A DNA stretch of 64,000 nt from Candidatus Omnitrophota bacterium (lineage in GTDB: Bacteria > Hinthialibacterota > Hinthialibacteria > Hinthialibacterales > JAKPRU01): assembly GCA_029570205.1 (NCBI GenBank), contig JAKQSI010000118.1, positions 1-64,000 on the forward strand. The letters run 5' to 3'. Shown one piece after another: positions 9,421 through 18,768 of the stretch. Each line of letters opens with the position of its first letter. The first letter of the stretch is position 1. A program made the translations under genes and the position numbers. Under the pieces are notes generated by a model. The model made no database searches and was not told the DNA's origin. It saw only the letters and a list, made by a program, of their open reading frames with translations.

Positions 9421-10776
9421 ATGATTGATCAGGTTGTACGCATATTTCGAGTTCGCGAGCTCCGCAAGCGGATTCTGTTTACGGCGGCCATGCTCGCAAT
9501 TTTGCAGATCGGGGCTTTTATCTCGGTGCCGGGTGTCGATCCCCAAGCTATCAAATCGGTCAGCGCGCCCGGCGGGATGTTCAGCCTGATCGACCTTTTC
9601 TCCGGCGGCGCATTTCGGCGCGTTTCCATTTTCGCCTTGGGAATCATGCCCTATATCAGCGCCTCCATTATTCTTCAGCTCCTCACGGTGGTCTGGCCGT
9701 ACCTGGAGGAGATATCCAAAAGCGGCGAAGAGGGACGCAAGAAAATCAACCAATGGACCCGCTACGGCACGGTCCTCATTACCGCCTTTCAGGCGTTGAT
9801 GTTTTCCGTGGCGGTCGGGACCTGGACCGGTGCGGGTGGAGCGCCCATTGTTCCCAATAACGGTATCGGTTTCCGGATTATGTGCATGTTCGCCATGACC
9901 ACGGGAACGGTTCTTATCATGTGGATGGGCGAACAGATCACGGAACGGGGGATTGGGAACGGGATTTCGCTGATTATTTTCGCCAATATCGTTGCCCGGC
10001 TGCCGAGCACGGTTGCGGCAGGCATTTTCTACATTCAATCGGGCAGTACCAGTTTCACACCGATGAAAGCGCTTGCCACGTTGGTGATGTTCATTCTGGT
10101 AGTCATGGGAATTGTCTACATCCAATTCGCCGAGCGCCGGATCGGACTTCCGGGAGGTCGGACCTTCCGGGGGGGGCGAATGTATGCCGGACATCAGCCG
10201 CGTCTGGATCTGAAAGTAAATACCGCGGGGGTGATCCCCGTTATTTTCGCCTCTTCCATTTTGATGTTGCCGTTGACATTCCAGCAATTCACACCACCTC
10301 TGGAGGCCAATCCCGCTCTGGCATGGATTCACACCTCCCTGACTTGGATCGTGAACATTCTCACCCCGGGGACACTGACCTATACCGTAATTGACGTAGT
10401 CTTAATCGTATTCTTTTCCTTTTTCTATACGGCGATTGTATTCAATCCTAAAACCGTTGCGGAGAATCTTCAGAAAAGCGGAAGAGCGATCCCCGGCATT
10501 TCGCACGGAAAGAAAACCGAAGAGTTCCTGGAGGGTGTTTTGCGTCGGATTACCTGGGTCGGGGCGTTTTTTCTTGCCGCGGTTGCAGTCTTTCCTGACA
10601 TTGTCCAGCGGCAGATGGAGATTCCCGGTAATATCGCCAACTTCCTTGGTGGAACTTCACTGATTATCGTGGTCGGGGTCGCAATCGATACCGTTCGCCA
10701 AATCGACAACCAACTCAAGATCCGTGAGTACGACCGTATCCTCAAGGGTCGCATTCATGGACGGTCAGGAATGTAA
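9421..10776 (+). CDS. secY: Protein translocase subunit SecY
   Basis: A 451-residue, ten-span membrane channel of the Sec translocase. Typical sequence includes FRVRELRKRILFTAAMLAIL at the N-terminus, GIMPYISASIILQLLTVVWP in helix 2, and the cytoplasmic loop with RMYAGHQPRLDLKVNTAGVI and PVIFASSI. The ATG at 9421 starts the conserved protein; upstream frame sequence overlaps rplO out of phase. adk begins one base after the stop. Confidence 0.97.
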   Translation: MIDQVVRIFRVRELRKRILFTAAMLAILQIGAFISVPGVDPQAIKSVSAPGGMFSLIDLFSGGAFRRVSIFALGIMPYISASIILQLLTVVWPYLEEISKSGEEGRKKINQWTRYGTVLITAFQALMFSVAVGTWTGAGGAPIVPNNGIGFRIMCMFAMTTGTVLIMWMGEQITERGIGNGISLIIFANIVARLPSTVAAGIFYIQSGSTSFTPMKALATLVMFILVVMGIVYIQFAERRIGLPGGRTFRGGRMYAGHQPRLDLKVNTAGVIPVIFASSILMLPLTFQQFTPPLEANPALAWIHTSLTWIVNILTPGTLTYTVIDVVLIVFFSFFYTAIVFNPKTVAENLQKSGRAIPGISHGKKTEEFLEGVLRRITWVGAFFLAAVAVFPDIVQRQMEIPGNIANFLGGTSLIIVVGVAIDTVRQIDNQLKIREYDRILKGRIHGRSGM

Positions 10777-10777
10777 A

Positions 10778-11434
10778 ATGCAGCTGCTCATTTTCGGTCC
10801 GCCCGGCGCGGGAAAAGGGACGCAGGCCGTGCGCATCGCCCAGGCGATGGGGATCCCCCACGTCTCCACAGGAGATTTGTTCCGCGCCAACATGCGTGAC
10901 GGTACGGAGCTCGGCAAGAAAGCCCAGGAGTATGTGATCAGGGGCGAACTGGTTCCCAACGAGATTGTCATTGCCATGGCCCTGGATCGCATCGGACAGG
11001 CGGACTGCCAAAAAGGCTTTCTCCTGGATGGGTTCCCACGGGATGTGGAGCAGGCGGAGCAATTGGAGAAGTGGTTGCATGAACGCGGAAAAAACATTAC
11101 AGCGGTGCTTTCCATCGAACTGGATGATGAAACGATCATCGAGCGGATTACCTCGCGCCGTGTGTGCCGCCATTGCGGAGCGACCTATAACCTGTCCGCT
11201 CAGCCGCCGAAAGTGGAGAATGTTTGCGACAGGTGCGGTGGCCCGGTCGTTCAACGACCGGATGATCGGCGGGAAGTGATTGAGAATCGTTTGAGAGTGT
11301 ATAAGAAACAGACTGCTCAGGTTGAGGATTTTTACCGGAAACGCGGCGTGCTGAAGACAATCTCCGGGGATGGAGATATGGATAGTGTCTTTGGACGGAT
11401 TCAGGAGGTTTTGAACGGTCTTGAAAATAAGTGA
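10778..11434 (+). CDS. adk: Adenylate kinase (zinc-lid form)
   Basis: A 218-residue adenylate kinase, interconverting ATP plus AMP with two ADP. The P-loop GPPGAGKGT is at residues 7-15, GFPRD marks the AMP site, and the LID domain carries two CxxC pairs (CRHC and CDRC), so it should bind zinc. The AGGA at 10767-10770 supports the ATG at 10778. It lies directly after secY, as in many bacteria. Confidence 0.97.
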   Translation: MQLLIFGPPGAGKGTQAVRIAQAMGIPHVSTGDLFRANMRDGTELGKKAQEYVIRGELVPNEIVIAMALDRIGQADCQKGFLLDGFPRDVEQAEQLEKWLHERGKNITAVLSIELDDETIIERITSRRVCRHCGATYNLSAQPPKVENVCDRCGGPVVQRPDDRREVIENRLRVYKKQTAQVEDFYRKRGVLKTISGDGDMDSVFGRIQEVLNGLENK

Positions 11435-11524
11435 AGCACACTGGTCTGTGTCGATGGAAAAGGTTACAATAATAAGCTGCGGTTTTATCGGTCTTGCCGC
11501 GGCGATTGTCAGGGGACACACACG

Positions 11525-12274
11525 ATGACCACACTGAAATCAGCGGAGGAATTGCAGCGGCTTCGAGAAAGCAATCGACTGGTTGCCGAAGTGATGCAGA
11601 ATCTCCTGGAAATGGTCGAGCCGTCTATCAGTACCCTCGACCTCGATGCAGAGGCAGATCGTTTGATTCGTGAACGGGGCGCCATTCCCGCGTTCAAAGG
11701 GTACCGGGATTATCCGAATACGATCTGTGCCAGTGTCAATGAACAGGTTGTCCATGGAATCCCGTCCTCCAGAAAACTCAGGGAAGGAGATTTGGTGAGT
11801 ATTGATGTTGGGGTCCGGTACAGGGATTTTTACGGCGACATGTGTCGTACCGTCCCCGTGGGGAAAATCAGCGCTGCTGCCGAGCGTCAGATTCAGACCG
11901 CTCGCATCTGTTTATCGGAAGCCTGCAATAAGGCGGTTGTAGGGAACCGACTGGGCGATATTTGCATGACCATTGAGGCCATCGCCCATCGTAACGGGTA
12001 TGAAGTGGTTCGGGATTATGTGGGACACGGGATCGGACGCCGGTTGCATGAGGACCCCCAGATCCCGAATTTCGGAATTCCGCGACCGAACATTCGTCTC
12101 CGGCCGGGACTTGTTCTTGCCATCGAGCCGATGCTGAACGCGGGAAATTGGGAAGTAGAACGCTTGTCGGATGAATGGACGGTTATTACAAAGGATCGCA
12201 AACTGTCCGTCCATTTCGAGGATGTTGTCGCGGTAACAGAAGACGGGCCGGAAATTCTGACCCGTGTCGACTAG
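11525..12274 (+). CDS. map: Methionine aminopeptidase, type I
   Basis: A 249-residue enzyme that removes the initiator methionine in the cytoplasm. The pita-bread fold metal ligands are visible: DVGVRYRDFYGD (two Asp), GHGIGRRLHEDPQI (His), AIEPMLNAG (Glu) and HFEDVVAV (Glu). It lacks the N-terminal zinc-finger extension. A 90-base gap separates it from adk, and infA follows after 36 bases. Confidence 0.96.
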   Translation: MTTLKSAEELQRLRESNRLVAEVMQNLLEMVEPSISTLDLDAEADRLIRERGAIPAFKGYRDYPNTICASVNEQVVHGIPSSRKLREGDLVSIDVGVRYRDFYGDMCRTVPVGKISAAAERQIQTARICLSEACNKAVVGNRLGDICMTIEAIAHRNGYEVVRDYVGHGIGRRLHEDPQIPNFGIPRPNIRLRPGLVLAIEPMLNAGNWEVERLSDEWTVITKDRKLSVHFEDVVAVTEDGPEILTRVD

Positions 12275-12310
12275 CTGTGAAGGAATGAGAAAAGAAACCG
12301 ATCCGAGGCA

Positions 12311-12529
12311 ATGGCGAAGAAAAATGTCATTGAAGTGACAGGGAAGATTATCGAGACTCTCCCGAATGCCATGTTTCGAGTGGAACTGGAGAACGGGCAT
12401 AAAGTCCTTGCGCACATTTCGGGTCGGATGCGAATGCATTACATCCGGATTCTTCCCGGGGATCAGGTTACGGTGGAACTTTCACCGTACGATCTGACCC
12501 GGGGACGAATCACCTATCGGACTGTCTGA
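12311..12529 (+). CDS. infA: Translation initiation factor IF-1
   Basis: A 72-residue OB-fold protein that blocks the A site during initiation. The sequence [20 protein letters not shown], with [20 protein letters not shown] and [11 protein letters not shown], is almost textbook. It is placed between map and rpmJ. Confidence 0.98.
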   Translation: MAKKNVIEVTGKIIETLPNAMFRVELENGHKVLAHISGRMRMHYIRILPGDQVTVELSPYDLTRGRITYRTV

Positions 12530-12567
12530 GAGGCCCCGGCGAGAAATCGCAGGAAAGAAGGTGGATC

Positions 12568-12681
12568 ATGAAAGTCAAAGCATCGGTCAAACCGATTTGC
12601 GAAAAATGCAAAGTCATCCGTCGCAAAGGCGTGGTTCGGGTTATTTGCAAGAATCCACGGCACAAGCAGCGGCAGGGCTGA
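12568..12681 (+). CDS. rpmJ: 50S ribosomal protein L36 (zinc-binding form)
   Basis: A 37-residue L36 starting [21 protein letters not shown]11, C14, C27 and H32 give the C+ zinc ribbon. The stop is TGA at 12679-12681. AGGAAAGAAGGTGG upstream provides the ribosome binding site. It bridges infA and rpsM in the standard alpha-operon order. Confidence 0.97.
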   Translation: MKVKASVKPICEKCKVIRRKGVVRVICKNPRHKQRQG

Positions 12682-12729
12682 ACGCTTCAAGCGGGACTTT
12701 GGGTCCCCCAGGAATGATGGAGGAACACT

Positions 12730-13104
12730 GTGGCACGTATTGCCGGCGTTGACCTTCCACGCGAAAAGCGAGTGGAAATCGGTTTAACTTATATCTTCGG
12801 TATCGGGCGGGCCTTATCCAACCGGATTCTGAACCTCGCCCAGATCAGTCCCGATACGCGTGTGAAGGATCTGTCCGAAGAGGAGATCAGCAAAATCAGC
12901 AGTATCATCCAGCGGGAATGTGTTGTGGAAGGTGATCTGCGTCGGGAGATCAATGTCAATATCAAACGCCTGATGGATATCGGGTGTTATCGGGGTCTCC
13001 GCCATCGGCGCGGCCTGCCGGTTCACGGGCAGCGGACCCGCACAAATGCCAGAACCCGCAAGGGTCCCAGGCGAACCGTAGGCGCAAAGGCAAAGAAGAA
13101 ATAA
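12730..13104 (+). CDS. rpsM: 30S ribosomal protein S13 (GTG start)
   Basis: A 124-residue S13 of the 30S head, contacting the P-site tRNA and the 50S. It has [20 protein letters not shown], the helix-hairpin-helix IFGIGRALS, and the C-terminal [20 protein letters not shown]. The start GTG at 12730 follows a GGAGGA site. Confidence 0.98.
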   Translation: MARIAGVDLPREKRVEIGLTYIFGIGRALSNRILNLAQISPDTRVKDLSEEEISKISSIIQRECVVEGDLRREINVNIKRLMDIGCYRGLRHRRGLPVHGQRTRTNARTRKGPRRTVGAKAKKK

Positions 13105-13129
13105 GGGACGGCAGAACGGAGCATCGAAT

Positions 13130-13516
13130 ATGGGACGTCAGACTCGAGGGAAAAAGAAGGTCAAGAAGAATGTGCCGCGCGGGGTGGTTCACATCCAGGC
13201 AACATTTAACAATACCATTGTCTCGGTTACCGATATGGAGGGCAATGTGATTTCCTGGGCGAGCGCGGGCAACATGGGATTCAAGGGATCCCGCAAAAGC
13301 ACGCCGTATGCCGCGCAGGTAACGGCGTCGGAAGCCACCAAGCGAGCGATGGAGCATGGCTTGTCCAGTGTTGAAGTCTGGGTGAAGGGGCCAGGCTCCG
13401 GGCGGGAAGCGGCGATTCGTTCTCTGCAAGCCGCCGGTCTTCAGATTCGGGTGATTAAGGATGTAACGCCCATCCCCCATAACGGATGCCGACCGCCGCA
13501 GCGACGGCGTGTGTAA
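13130..13516 (+). CDS. rpsK: 30S ribosomal protein S11
   Basis: A 128-residue S11 of the 30S platform. Conserved sequence includes [20 protein letters not shown], then [14 protein letters not shown] and [18 protein letters not shown], ending THNGCRPP-like ([14 protein letters not shown]). It follows rpsM directly. Confidence 0.98.
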   Translation: MGRQTRGKKKVKKNVPRGVVHIQATFNNTIVSVTDMEGNVISWASAGNMGFKGSRKSTPYAAQVTASEATKRAMEHGLSSVEVWVKGPGSGREAAIRSLQAAGLQIRVIKDVTPIPHNGCRPPQRRRV

Positions 13517-13532
13517 GGAAAGGAGAAGTTCT

Positions 13533-14177
13533 TTGGCGCGTTATCGAGGTCCAGTCTGCAAATTGTGCCGTCGCGAAGGCACGAAACTCATGCTGAAAGG
13601 TCAGAAATGCCTCTCGGCCAAGTGCCAGTTTCATCCCGCTAAAAAGCGCGCTCGAACGTACGCGCCGGGTGAGCATGGCCAGCGCAGGGTCGCCAAGGTC
13701 TCCAATTACGGCACTCAACTTCGCGCAAAACAGAAATTCCGCCGAACCTACGGCGTTCTCGAGAGGCAATTCCGTCGCTATTTTAAAGAGGCGGCCCGAA
13801 TGCGTGGGGTCACCGGCGAGAACCTGGTCCATCTCCTCGAACGCCGCCTGGATAATGTGGTTTATCGGCTGGGTTTCGCGTTGTCGCGTACCCATGCACG
13901 GCAGTTGGTACGGCACAACCATGTTCTCCTGAACGGAAAACGAACCAATATCCCATCTGTTCTGGTCAAGGTGGGGGATGAGATTATGATTTGCGAGAAG
14001 GGCCGGAAGATGGTCGTAGTCCAGGAGTCTCTGCGCCTTGCCGAGTCGCTGGGCGCACCGGCATGGGTCAGTCGGGATGTGGAACGGATGGTCGGACGTT
14101 TGGAGCGCTTGCCTACTTTGGAGGAAGTTCAGCCTCCGGCCAGCCCGCAGCTGATCGTGGAGCTCTATTCCAAGTAA
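13533..14177 (+). CDS. rpsD: 30S ribosomal protein S4 (TTG start)
   Basis: A 214-residue S4, which nucleates 16S rRNA assembly and in E. coli represses the alpha operon. The N-terminal cysteines (CKLC, then KCLSAKC) form the zinc-binding variant. The S4 RNA-binding domain includes LERRLDNVVYRLGFALSRTH and RQLVRHNHVLLNGK. The start is TTG at 13533 with AAAGGAGAAG at the right spacing; an ATG at 13509 overlaps rpsK and adds non-homologous residues. Confidence 0.96.
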   Translation: MARYRGPVCKLCRREGTKLMLKGQKCLSAKCQFHPAKKRARTYAPGEHGQRRVAKVSNYGTQLRAKQKFRRTYGVLERQFRRYFKEAARMRGVTGENLVHLLERRLDNVVYRLGFALSRTHARQLVRHNHVLLNGKRTNIPSVLVKVGDEIMICEKGRKMVVVQESLRLAESLGAPAWVSRDVERMVGRLERLPTLEEVQPPASPQLIVELYSK

Positions 14178-14228
14178 AATTGCGGCGCCGATTCCGGCGC
14201 AAGACCGGATCGCACGAAGGTGATCAGA

Positions 14229-15335
14229 ATGATAGATTTCAAGTCCGTTGTCATGCCCGGACGGGTGGTCGTAGAAACCGACACCCTCACAGACCGATAC
14301 GGCAAGTTTACCGTCGAACCGCTGGAACGTGGATTCGGCACCACGCTGGGGAATTCACTCCGACGGGTGTTGATCTCTTCCATTCAGGGCGCTGCCGTTC
14401 GGGCTATTCGTATCACCGATGTGGCGCAGGAAGTGTCGGCCATCCCCGGCGTTGTCGAGGATGTTACCGATATCGTGCTCAACGTCAAAAGCCTTCGGGT
14501 AAAGAACCACCGCAACGCTCCGGTAACCCTTTTTCTGGAAGCCTCCGGGGAAGGAGAGGTGACGGCGGAAAAAATTCAGCCGAACCCCGATGTCGAAATC
14601 CTGAACAAAGATTTGCATATTGCCACCTTGTCCGAGGACGGTCGACTGGAAATGGAATTGTTTATTGATGTCGGACGGGGGTATCTGCCGGCCGATATGC
14701 GCGATCAGGAGCGATATTCGCAAAACACCATCCTGGTTGACGCCATATTCACACCCATCGAACGGGTTCAATATACCGTCGAAAATGCGCGTGTGGGGGA
14801 TGTGACCGATTACGACCGACTGATTCTTCAAATTTGGACGGACGGAACGGTCCGACCTGTGGATGCGCTCAGCTTCGCCTCTAAAATCCTGAAGGATCAT
14901 CTGGTGCTTTTTATGAACTTCGAGGAAGAAGAACCCTCCGCCGCGGATCAGAAAGCCGAGGGCGAGTCGGATCTGAATCCCTTGCTCTTCAAAGGTGTCG
15001 AGGAACTGAACCTCTCCGTGCGTGCCTTCAACTGTCTGAAAGCGGCCAATGTCAAGACCATCGGCGATCTGGTCCAGCGGAAGGAATCGGAGATGTTGAA
15101 ATACCGGAATTTCGGCAAGAAATCCCTTACCGAAATCAAGGCGGTTCTGGCTAACATGGGATTGACATTGGGAATGACCCTCCCGGAAGCGAGTCTGGCC
15201 AGTCGACCATACTCCGAGGCATTAGAGACCATGGCGGAAGCGGCGGAAGCAGAGCAAGTGGAAGAGCAGCCGAAAGAGAATTCGGAAGAGGAATCGGAAG
15301 AGGAATCGCAAGAAGAATCGCAAGAGGAATCCTGA
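14229..15335 (+). CDS. rpoA: DNA-directed RNA polymerase alpha subunit with acidic repeat tail
   Basis: A 368-residue alpha subunit. The N-terminal dimerisation domain has EPLERGFGTTLGNSLRRVLI; the C-terminal domain (LNLSVRAFNCLKAANVKTIG, then RNFGKKSLTEIK) binds UP elements and activators. It is about 35-40 residues longer than usual because of a glutamate-rich tail ending in four E-E-S/Q type repeats (15279-15332). The ATG at 14229 has AAGG eight bases upstream; GTG at 14220 is the alternative. rplQ follows after 78 bases. Confidence 0.97.
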   Translation: MIDFKSVVMPGRVVVETDTLTDRYGKFTVEPLERGFGTTLGNSLRRVLISSIQGAAVRAIRITDVAQEVSAIPGVVEDVTDIVLNVKSLRVKNHRNAPVTLFLEASGEGEVTAEKIQPNPDVEILNKDLHIATLSEDGRLEMELFIDVGRGYLPADMRDQERYSQNTILVDAIFTPIERVQYTVENARVGDVTDYDRLILQIWTDGTVRPVDALSFASKILKDHLVLFMNFEEEEPSAADQKAEGESDLNPLLFKGVEELNLSVRAFNCLKAANVKTIGDLVQRKESEMLKYRNFGKKSLTEIKAVLANMGLTLGMTLPEASLASRPYSEALETMAEAAEAEQVEEQPKENSEEESEEESQEESQEES

Positions 15336-15413
15336 TCCCCAGTATTGTGAGAAATCCAGGATCAGGGAACCCGGAATCAAACAGGTTCAAATCACAAAGC
15401 GGGAATTATACCA

Positions 15414-15791
15414 ATGAGACATCAAAAACGCGGAAGAAAACTAAACCTCAGTGTGGCTCATAAATTGTCGATGATGCGGAATCTCACGTGTTCCCTGATC
15501 CGACACGGGCGTGTGCGAACCACCGTGGCGAGAGGGAAGGAATTGCAGCGTTTTGTCGAGCCGCTCGTAACTCTGGCGAAAGAAGACACAATTCATCATC
15601 GTCGGCGGGTGGCCCGCCACGTGCACGACAAGCAAGATCTCCAGTCTCTTTTCGGCGAACTCGGTCCGGAGCTGAAAGGGACTGCGGGCGGATATACCCG
15701 TCTGATCAAATTGGGCAATCGTACCGGCGATGGCGCTCCGGTCTGTTTTGTGGAGTTTGTGACGCACACTCCCGACCTGGAAGCCCATTAA
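15414..15791 (+). CDS. rplQ: 50S ribosomal protein L17
   Basis: A 125-residue L17, the last gene of the cluster. It starts RHQKRGRKLNLSVAHKLSMM with RNLTCSLIRHGRVRTTVARG, then a conserved core and VEFVTH near the end. The next gene is convergent, which marks the end of this ribosomal transcription unit; no clear hairpin terminator is visible in the 59-base gap. Confidence 0.97.
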   Translation: MRHQKRGRKLNLSVAHKLSMMRNLTCSLIRHGRVRTTVARGKELQRFVEPLVTLAKEDTIHHRRRVARHVHDKQDLQSLFGELGPELKGTAGGYTRLIKLGNRTGDGAPVCFVEFVTHTPDLEAH

Positions 15792-15850
15792 GCCGCCCTC
15801 ATTCCATCGGTTATCCTGTAAAAGACCTCTCGTTTGCGGCAAGTTCGGGA

Positions 15851-16396
15851 TCAGCTGTTGAGATCGTTTTTCTTGCCGAATCTCGGAAAAAGCAAGTTGA
15901 CATCGCCTTCGCTCACGATTCCATTGGACGGATCATAATCAATGTCGCTCTGGTGCAGATCGGGGCCGACACCGCGAATCATGAATCCGTATTTCTTCAT
16001 CTGCTGTATATAGTAGGCCGATCTCGGGCCTGTAAGGTAACCGGGCAGAAACGTCCACGGTTCAGTGTGATGCAACCCCCACCAGTATTTGCTTGTGTTC
16101 GCTCCTTCCACGGTCCGGTTATCCTCCTGGAAAACGTCCTTTACCGGAGCGCTGATATAGGCGATGGGCGTGGTAAACCAGTTGTGCTGCGTGGGAGTGT
16201 CCTCATGTTTCGGAACAGCATTTCGATCCATGGCGTACATCATTATCGCTTTATAGAGCGCATTCTCATTTGCTTGGGAACGGCATACCTTGGCGCGGAT
16301 TTGCGCGCTAATAAAGTTTGGAACTGCAACCGCTGCCAGAATCCCGATAATTCCGACGACAATCAGGAGTTCAATCAGCGTAAATCCTTTTCGCAT
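15851..16396 (-). CDS. Type IV pilin-like / type II secretion pseudopilin
   Basis: A 181-residue protein with a class III prepilin leader: MRK then GFTLIELLIVVGIIGILAAV, cleaved before F by prepilin peptidase, followed by NFISAQIRAKVCRSQANE. The rest is a small globular domain rich in aromatic residues and glycine, without the usual paired C-terminal cysteines. Such GspG-like proteins are numerous in Hydrogenedentota, Sumerlaeota and PVC bacteria, and the exact role is unknown. A GAGGA site precedes the ATG. No pilus assembly genes are nearby. Confidence 0.85.
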   Translation of the reverse strand: MRKGFTLIELLIVVGIIGILAAVAVPNFISAQIRAKVCRSQANENALYKAIMMYAMDRNAVPKHEDTPTQHNWFTTPIAYISAPVKDVFQEDNRTVEGANTSKYWWGLHHTEPWTFLPGYLTGPRSAYYIQQMKKYGFMIRGVGPDLHQSDIDYDPSNGIVSEGDVNLLFPRFGKKNDLNS

Positions 16397-16891
16397 TTGA
16401 CCGTTCCTCTATTTTTTCAAAACCACGCCATTTCCATCTGATCTCAATATAAATTATTCACAGATGCGTTTATGTATACTAGCCTGAATCTGTTTTTGAG
16501 AACACGATGATCACGCTGGAGGGGGATTTTCGGACCGGCGAGTAACCATGCCGTGAATCGAATTCTCGGTGGAAAATAACCGACCGGCATGGAAATGGGT
16601 ACTGTGAGGAAAGGCTTTCAGTTCTCCGGCCGGAGAAGAACCGCTGACCAACAGCGGAGGATTTTGAAGACCTCTTTTCACGGGCAACAGAATACGACAG
16701 GCGCCCGCACCCGATGAGTCTTTCCCCGATCCGGGTCCCCGGTTTGACCGACCGTTTCCGCAGGCGAAAGCGCGAAAAGACACAGAATCAGGGACTGAAA
16801 ATCGACGCGCCATTCGCTTATGGAGGAGAAATCTGGGTCCCTTGCTCGCTACAACCCATTGAGGGAAAACGCCCTCATCCTTCTCAGAATG
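16397..16891. other. Intergenic region without recognisable gene
   Basis: About 495 bases between two minus-strand genes. Short open frames on both strands show no family signature, ribosome binding site or plausible composition. A GAGGG/CCCTC hairpin (about 16860-16876) lies just downstream of the DUF342 gene, but no T-run follows it on the minus strand, so a terminator is not claimed. The stretch near 16440-16500 is AT-rich and probably contains the pseudopilin promoter. Confidence 0.5.
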
Positions 16892-18514
16892 CTACTTCTT
16901 CACTTCCTTCTCCGATTCCTGCTGCCGGTCGCGGAAGGGGAATGCCTGAATCTCGCCATCCATGATGGCAAAGGTGCATTTTTTCATGGGATTCTTGGGG
17001 ATGAACGTCTGGTTCAGAATCCGCAAAACGGTCCCCGGCCAGGTGTATCCTCTCACATTGATGCTCCGTTCGACTGTCATTTGACGAGTTCGTTCCAGAG
17101 TCAATTCATTGATCTCTTGATCGATTGTCTGGACCTGGTTTTTGAGAACCGTGAAGGCTTTTTGTACTTTCTCGACCATTGCCTGCTTGTCCGCCGGCAA
17201 TGTCCCCGCTTTTTCCTTGATTTTCGCCAGGGCCAACAGAAGCTGTTCGAGTTTTTTCATATTGGGTTCCAGGCTTTGCCGCTTCTTCTCCAGCGAGCTG
17301 ATCTTTTCATTGAGTTCGTCCAGACGCGGTCCGACGATGACCACCGTTTTCACACCCATTTCGGAACCGATATCGTCCGCTGTTACCGCTCGGTTGGCGT
17401 AGATCGTCCCTCCCAGTATGACCGCTTTCTTGCCCTCCACAATGAGTTGACCTTCTGTCTCAATGTTACAGTGAGTAACCGGTCCCTGGATGATGATATC
17501 GCCCTTGGCCCGCAGATTCGCTTCATTGGCGAATCGTGCAACGATTTCCTTTTCGGCGGTCAGCAAGGCTTTTCCACTGCCTTGAATCCCCGTGTTGATT
17601 GCAATTCGGCCTCCCGATACGATCTCGGCGGCATCTACCAGCCCGGTAATGTTGATGTCTTCGTTTGATTTCACCATGAAATCCGAAAGAACCCCACCGT
17701 TGACGACCACGGCCACCGTGGAAGAGATATTCCCTGTCCTATAGCTGATATCGCCGCTGATTGTGAGACAGGGGATGACCTCCAGTTTTTCTTTGGTTCC
17801 GGTCAGGCATCCCTCGATAGCGGCGCTCAACCGGTTCCCATCCTCGGAAAGCGTCGTGTTCTTGCCGCCGCTTAACTTGGCCTCCTTGCCGTCCGTTGCG
17901 GAGATCTCGTTGCCGTATACGTCCCGTCCGGGAACTCCGGCAGTGGGCGGATGTCGCTCCGCAAGCAGCTTGCCCTGTTCCACGGATTGGAACAGACCCA
18001 ATTCGCGCAGATTCACTCCACCGGTCTCCAATACGCGAGGACGGCCCGACAGGCAATTGAGGTCGATATGGTACTCGATGGTTCCGTCCTGGCCGTTTTG
18101 CGGCTGAATCCCTCGTGCTACCACAACTTCCTTGTTGAAAAGCTTCTTCTCAAACAGATCGTTCAATGCATTCTCGTCGATTCCAAAGACGATGCCCTCG
18201 GACATGATGTATCTGCGGATTCGTTCCGGTGTCCATTGCTTTGCATAATGAAAGTCCAGATCGATGGAGGCATGCATCTTGGAAGCGCTGACTGTAAGCG
18301 AAAGCCCTTCCCCTTCTTTTCCTTTTCCAACGTCTTTGGGATGGGGGCTATCTTGTTCGGTGGGAGGCTGTTCCTTTGCAGGAGGGGATTCCATCTCCTC
18401 AGAGATGTCCGCTTTGCCGGAGGAGTGTTCTGAATCCTTCAGGGGGGATGGCTGCTTGTTTTCGGTCTCCGAGGCTTTCTTTGCCTCGGAGGACTTCTTT
18501 GTGGCGCTGGACAT
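16892..18514 (-). CDS. DUF342 / FapA-family protein
   Basis: A 540-residue cytoplasmic protein. Residues 1 to about 75 are a low-complexity Ser/Glu/Pro/Lys segment, probably disordered. Then comes the FapA (DUF342) domain with PPTAGVPGRDVYGNEI, followed by a polymer-forming beta-helix region (GDISYRTGNISSTVAVVVNG, GGRIAINTGIQGSGKALLTA) and a coiled coil (LDELNEKISSLEKKRQSLE). FapA was named from Vibrio polar flagellar assembly, but the family is common in non-flagellated bacteria; no flagellar gene is near. The ATG at 18514 is set by AGGAGC upstream; an in-frame GTG three codons earlier is too close to that site. Confidence 0.85.
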   Translation of the reverse strand: MSSATKKSSEAKKASETENKQPSPLKDSEHSSGKADISEEMESPPAKEQPPTEQDSPHPKDVGKGKEGEGLSLTVSASKMHASIDLDFHYAKQWTPERIRRYIMSEGIVFGIDENALNDLFEKKLFNKEVVVARGIQPQNGQDGTIEYHIDLNCLSGRPRVLETGGVNLRELGLFQSVEQGKLLAERHPPTAGVPGRDVYGNEISATDGKEAKLSGGKNTTLSEDGNRLSAAIEGCLTGTKEKLEVIPCLTISGDISYRTGNISSTVAVVVNGGVLSDFMVKSNEDINITGLVDAAEIVSGGRIAINTGIQGSGKALLTAEKEIVARFANEANLRAKGDIIIQGPVTHCNIETEGQLIVEGKKAVILGGTIYANRAVTADDIGSEMGVKTVVIVGPRLDELNEKISSLEKKRQSLEPNMKKLEQLLLALAKIKEKAGTLPADKQAMVEKVQKAFTVLKNQVQTIDQEINELTLERTRQMTVERSINVRGYTWPGTVLRILNQTFIPKNPMKKCTFAIMDGEIQAFPFRDRQQESEKEVKK

Positions 18515-18637
18515 GAAGGTCACCGCTCCTTCTTATCAGTCGTATCAAACAGTGTATACCAATTACCCCGTCTTTGGTAAACCGGTCTTATGGGCACAAT
18601 ACTCATTCTCGCCACATCGGTTCGCGCGGAATCGTCA

Positions 18638-18666
18638 TTGTATTGTCCCGGTTGCCGCATTATACT
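18638..18666 (+). promoter_or_regulatory. Candidate sigma-70 promoter for the methyltransferase gene
   Basis: TTGTAT (18638-18643) and TATACT (18661-18666) are separated by 17 bases, a good -10 with a moderate -35. Transcription would start near 18673, about 95 bases before the downstream ATG. The intergenic region lies between divergent genes, so a + strand promoter is expected here. Confidence 0.5.
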
Positions 18667-18768
18667 ATTGAATCAAGCCCAAAATGTCCCTTCGGGGTGT
18701 CGCTTTTTCCTGGAGGGGGCGCTGGAAGACGGAGATCAATCCCTTACCTTTCGAAGGACTCCCGAACT

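Noticed and set aside
16511-16965. Short frames between the pseudopilin and DUF342 genes
   Set aside because: No binding site, low-complexity translations and overlap between frames on both strands.
16892-18514. Evidence of a flagellar locus from the FapA-like gene
   Set aside because: DUF342 proteins are common in non-flagellated bacteria and no flagellar gene is nearby.
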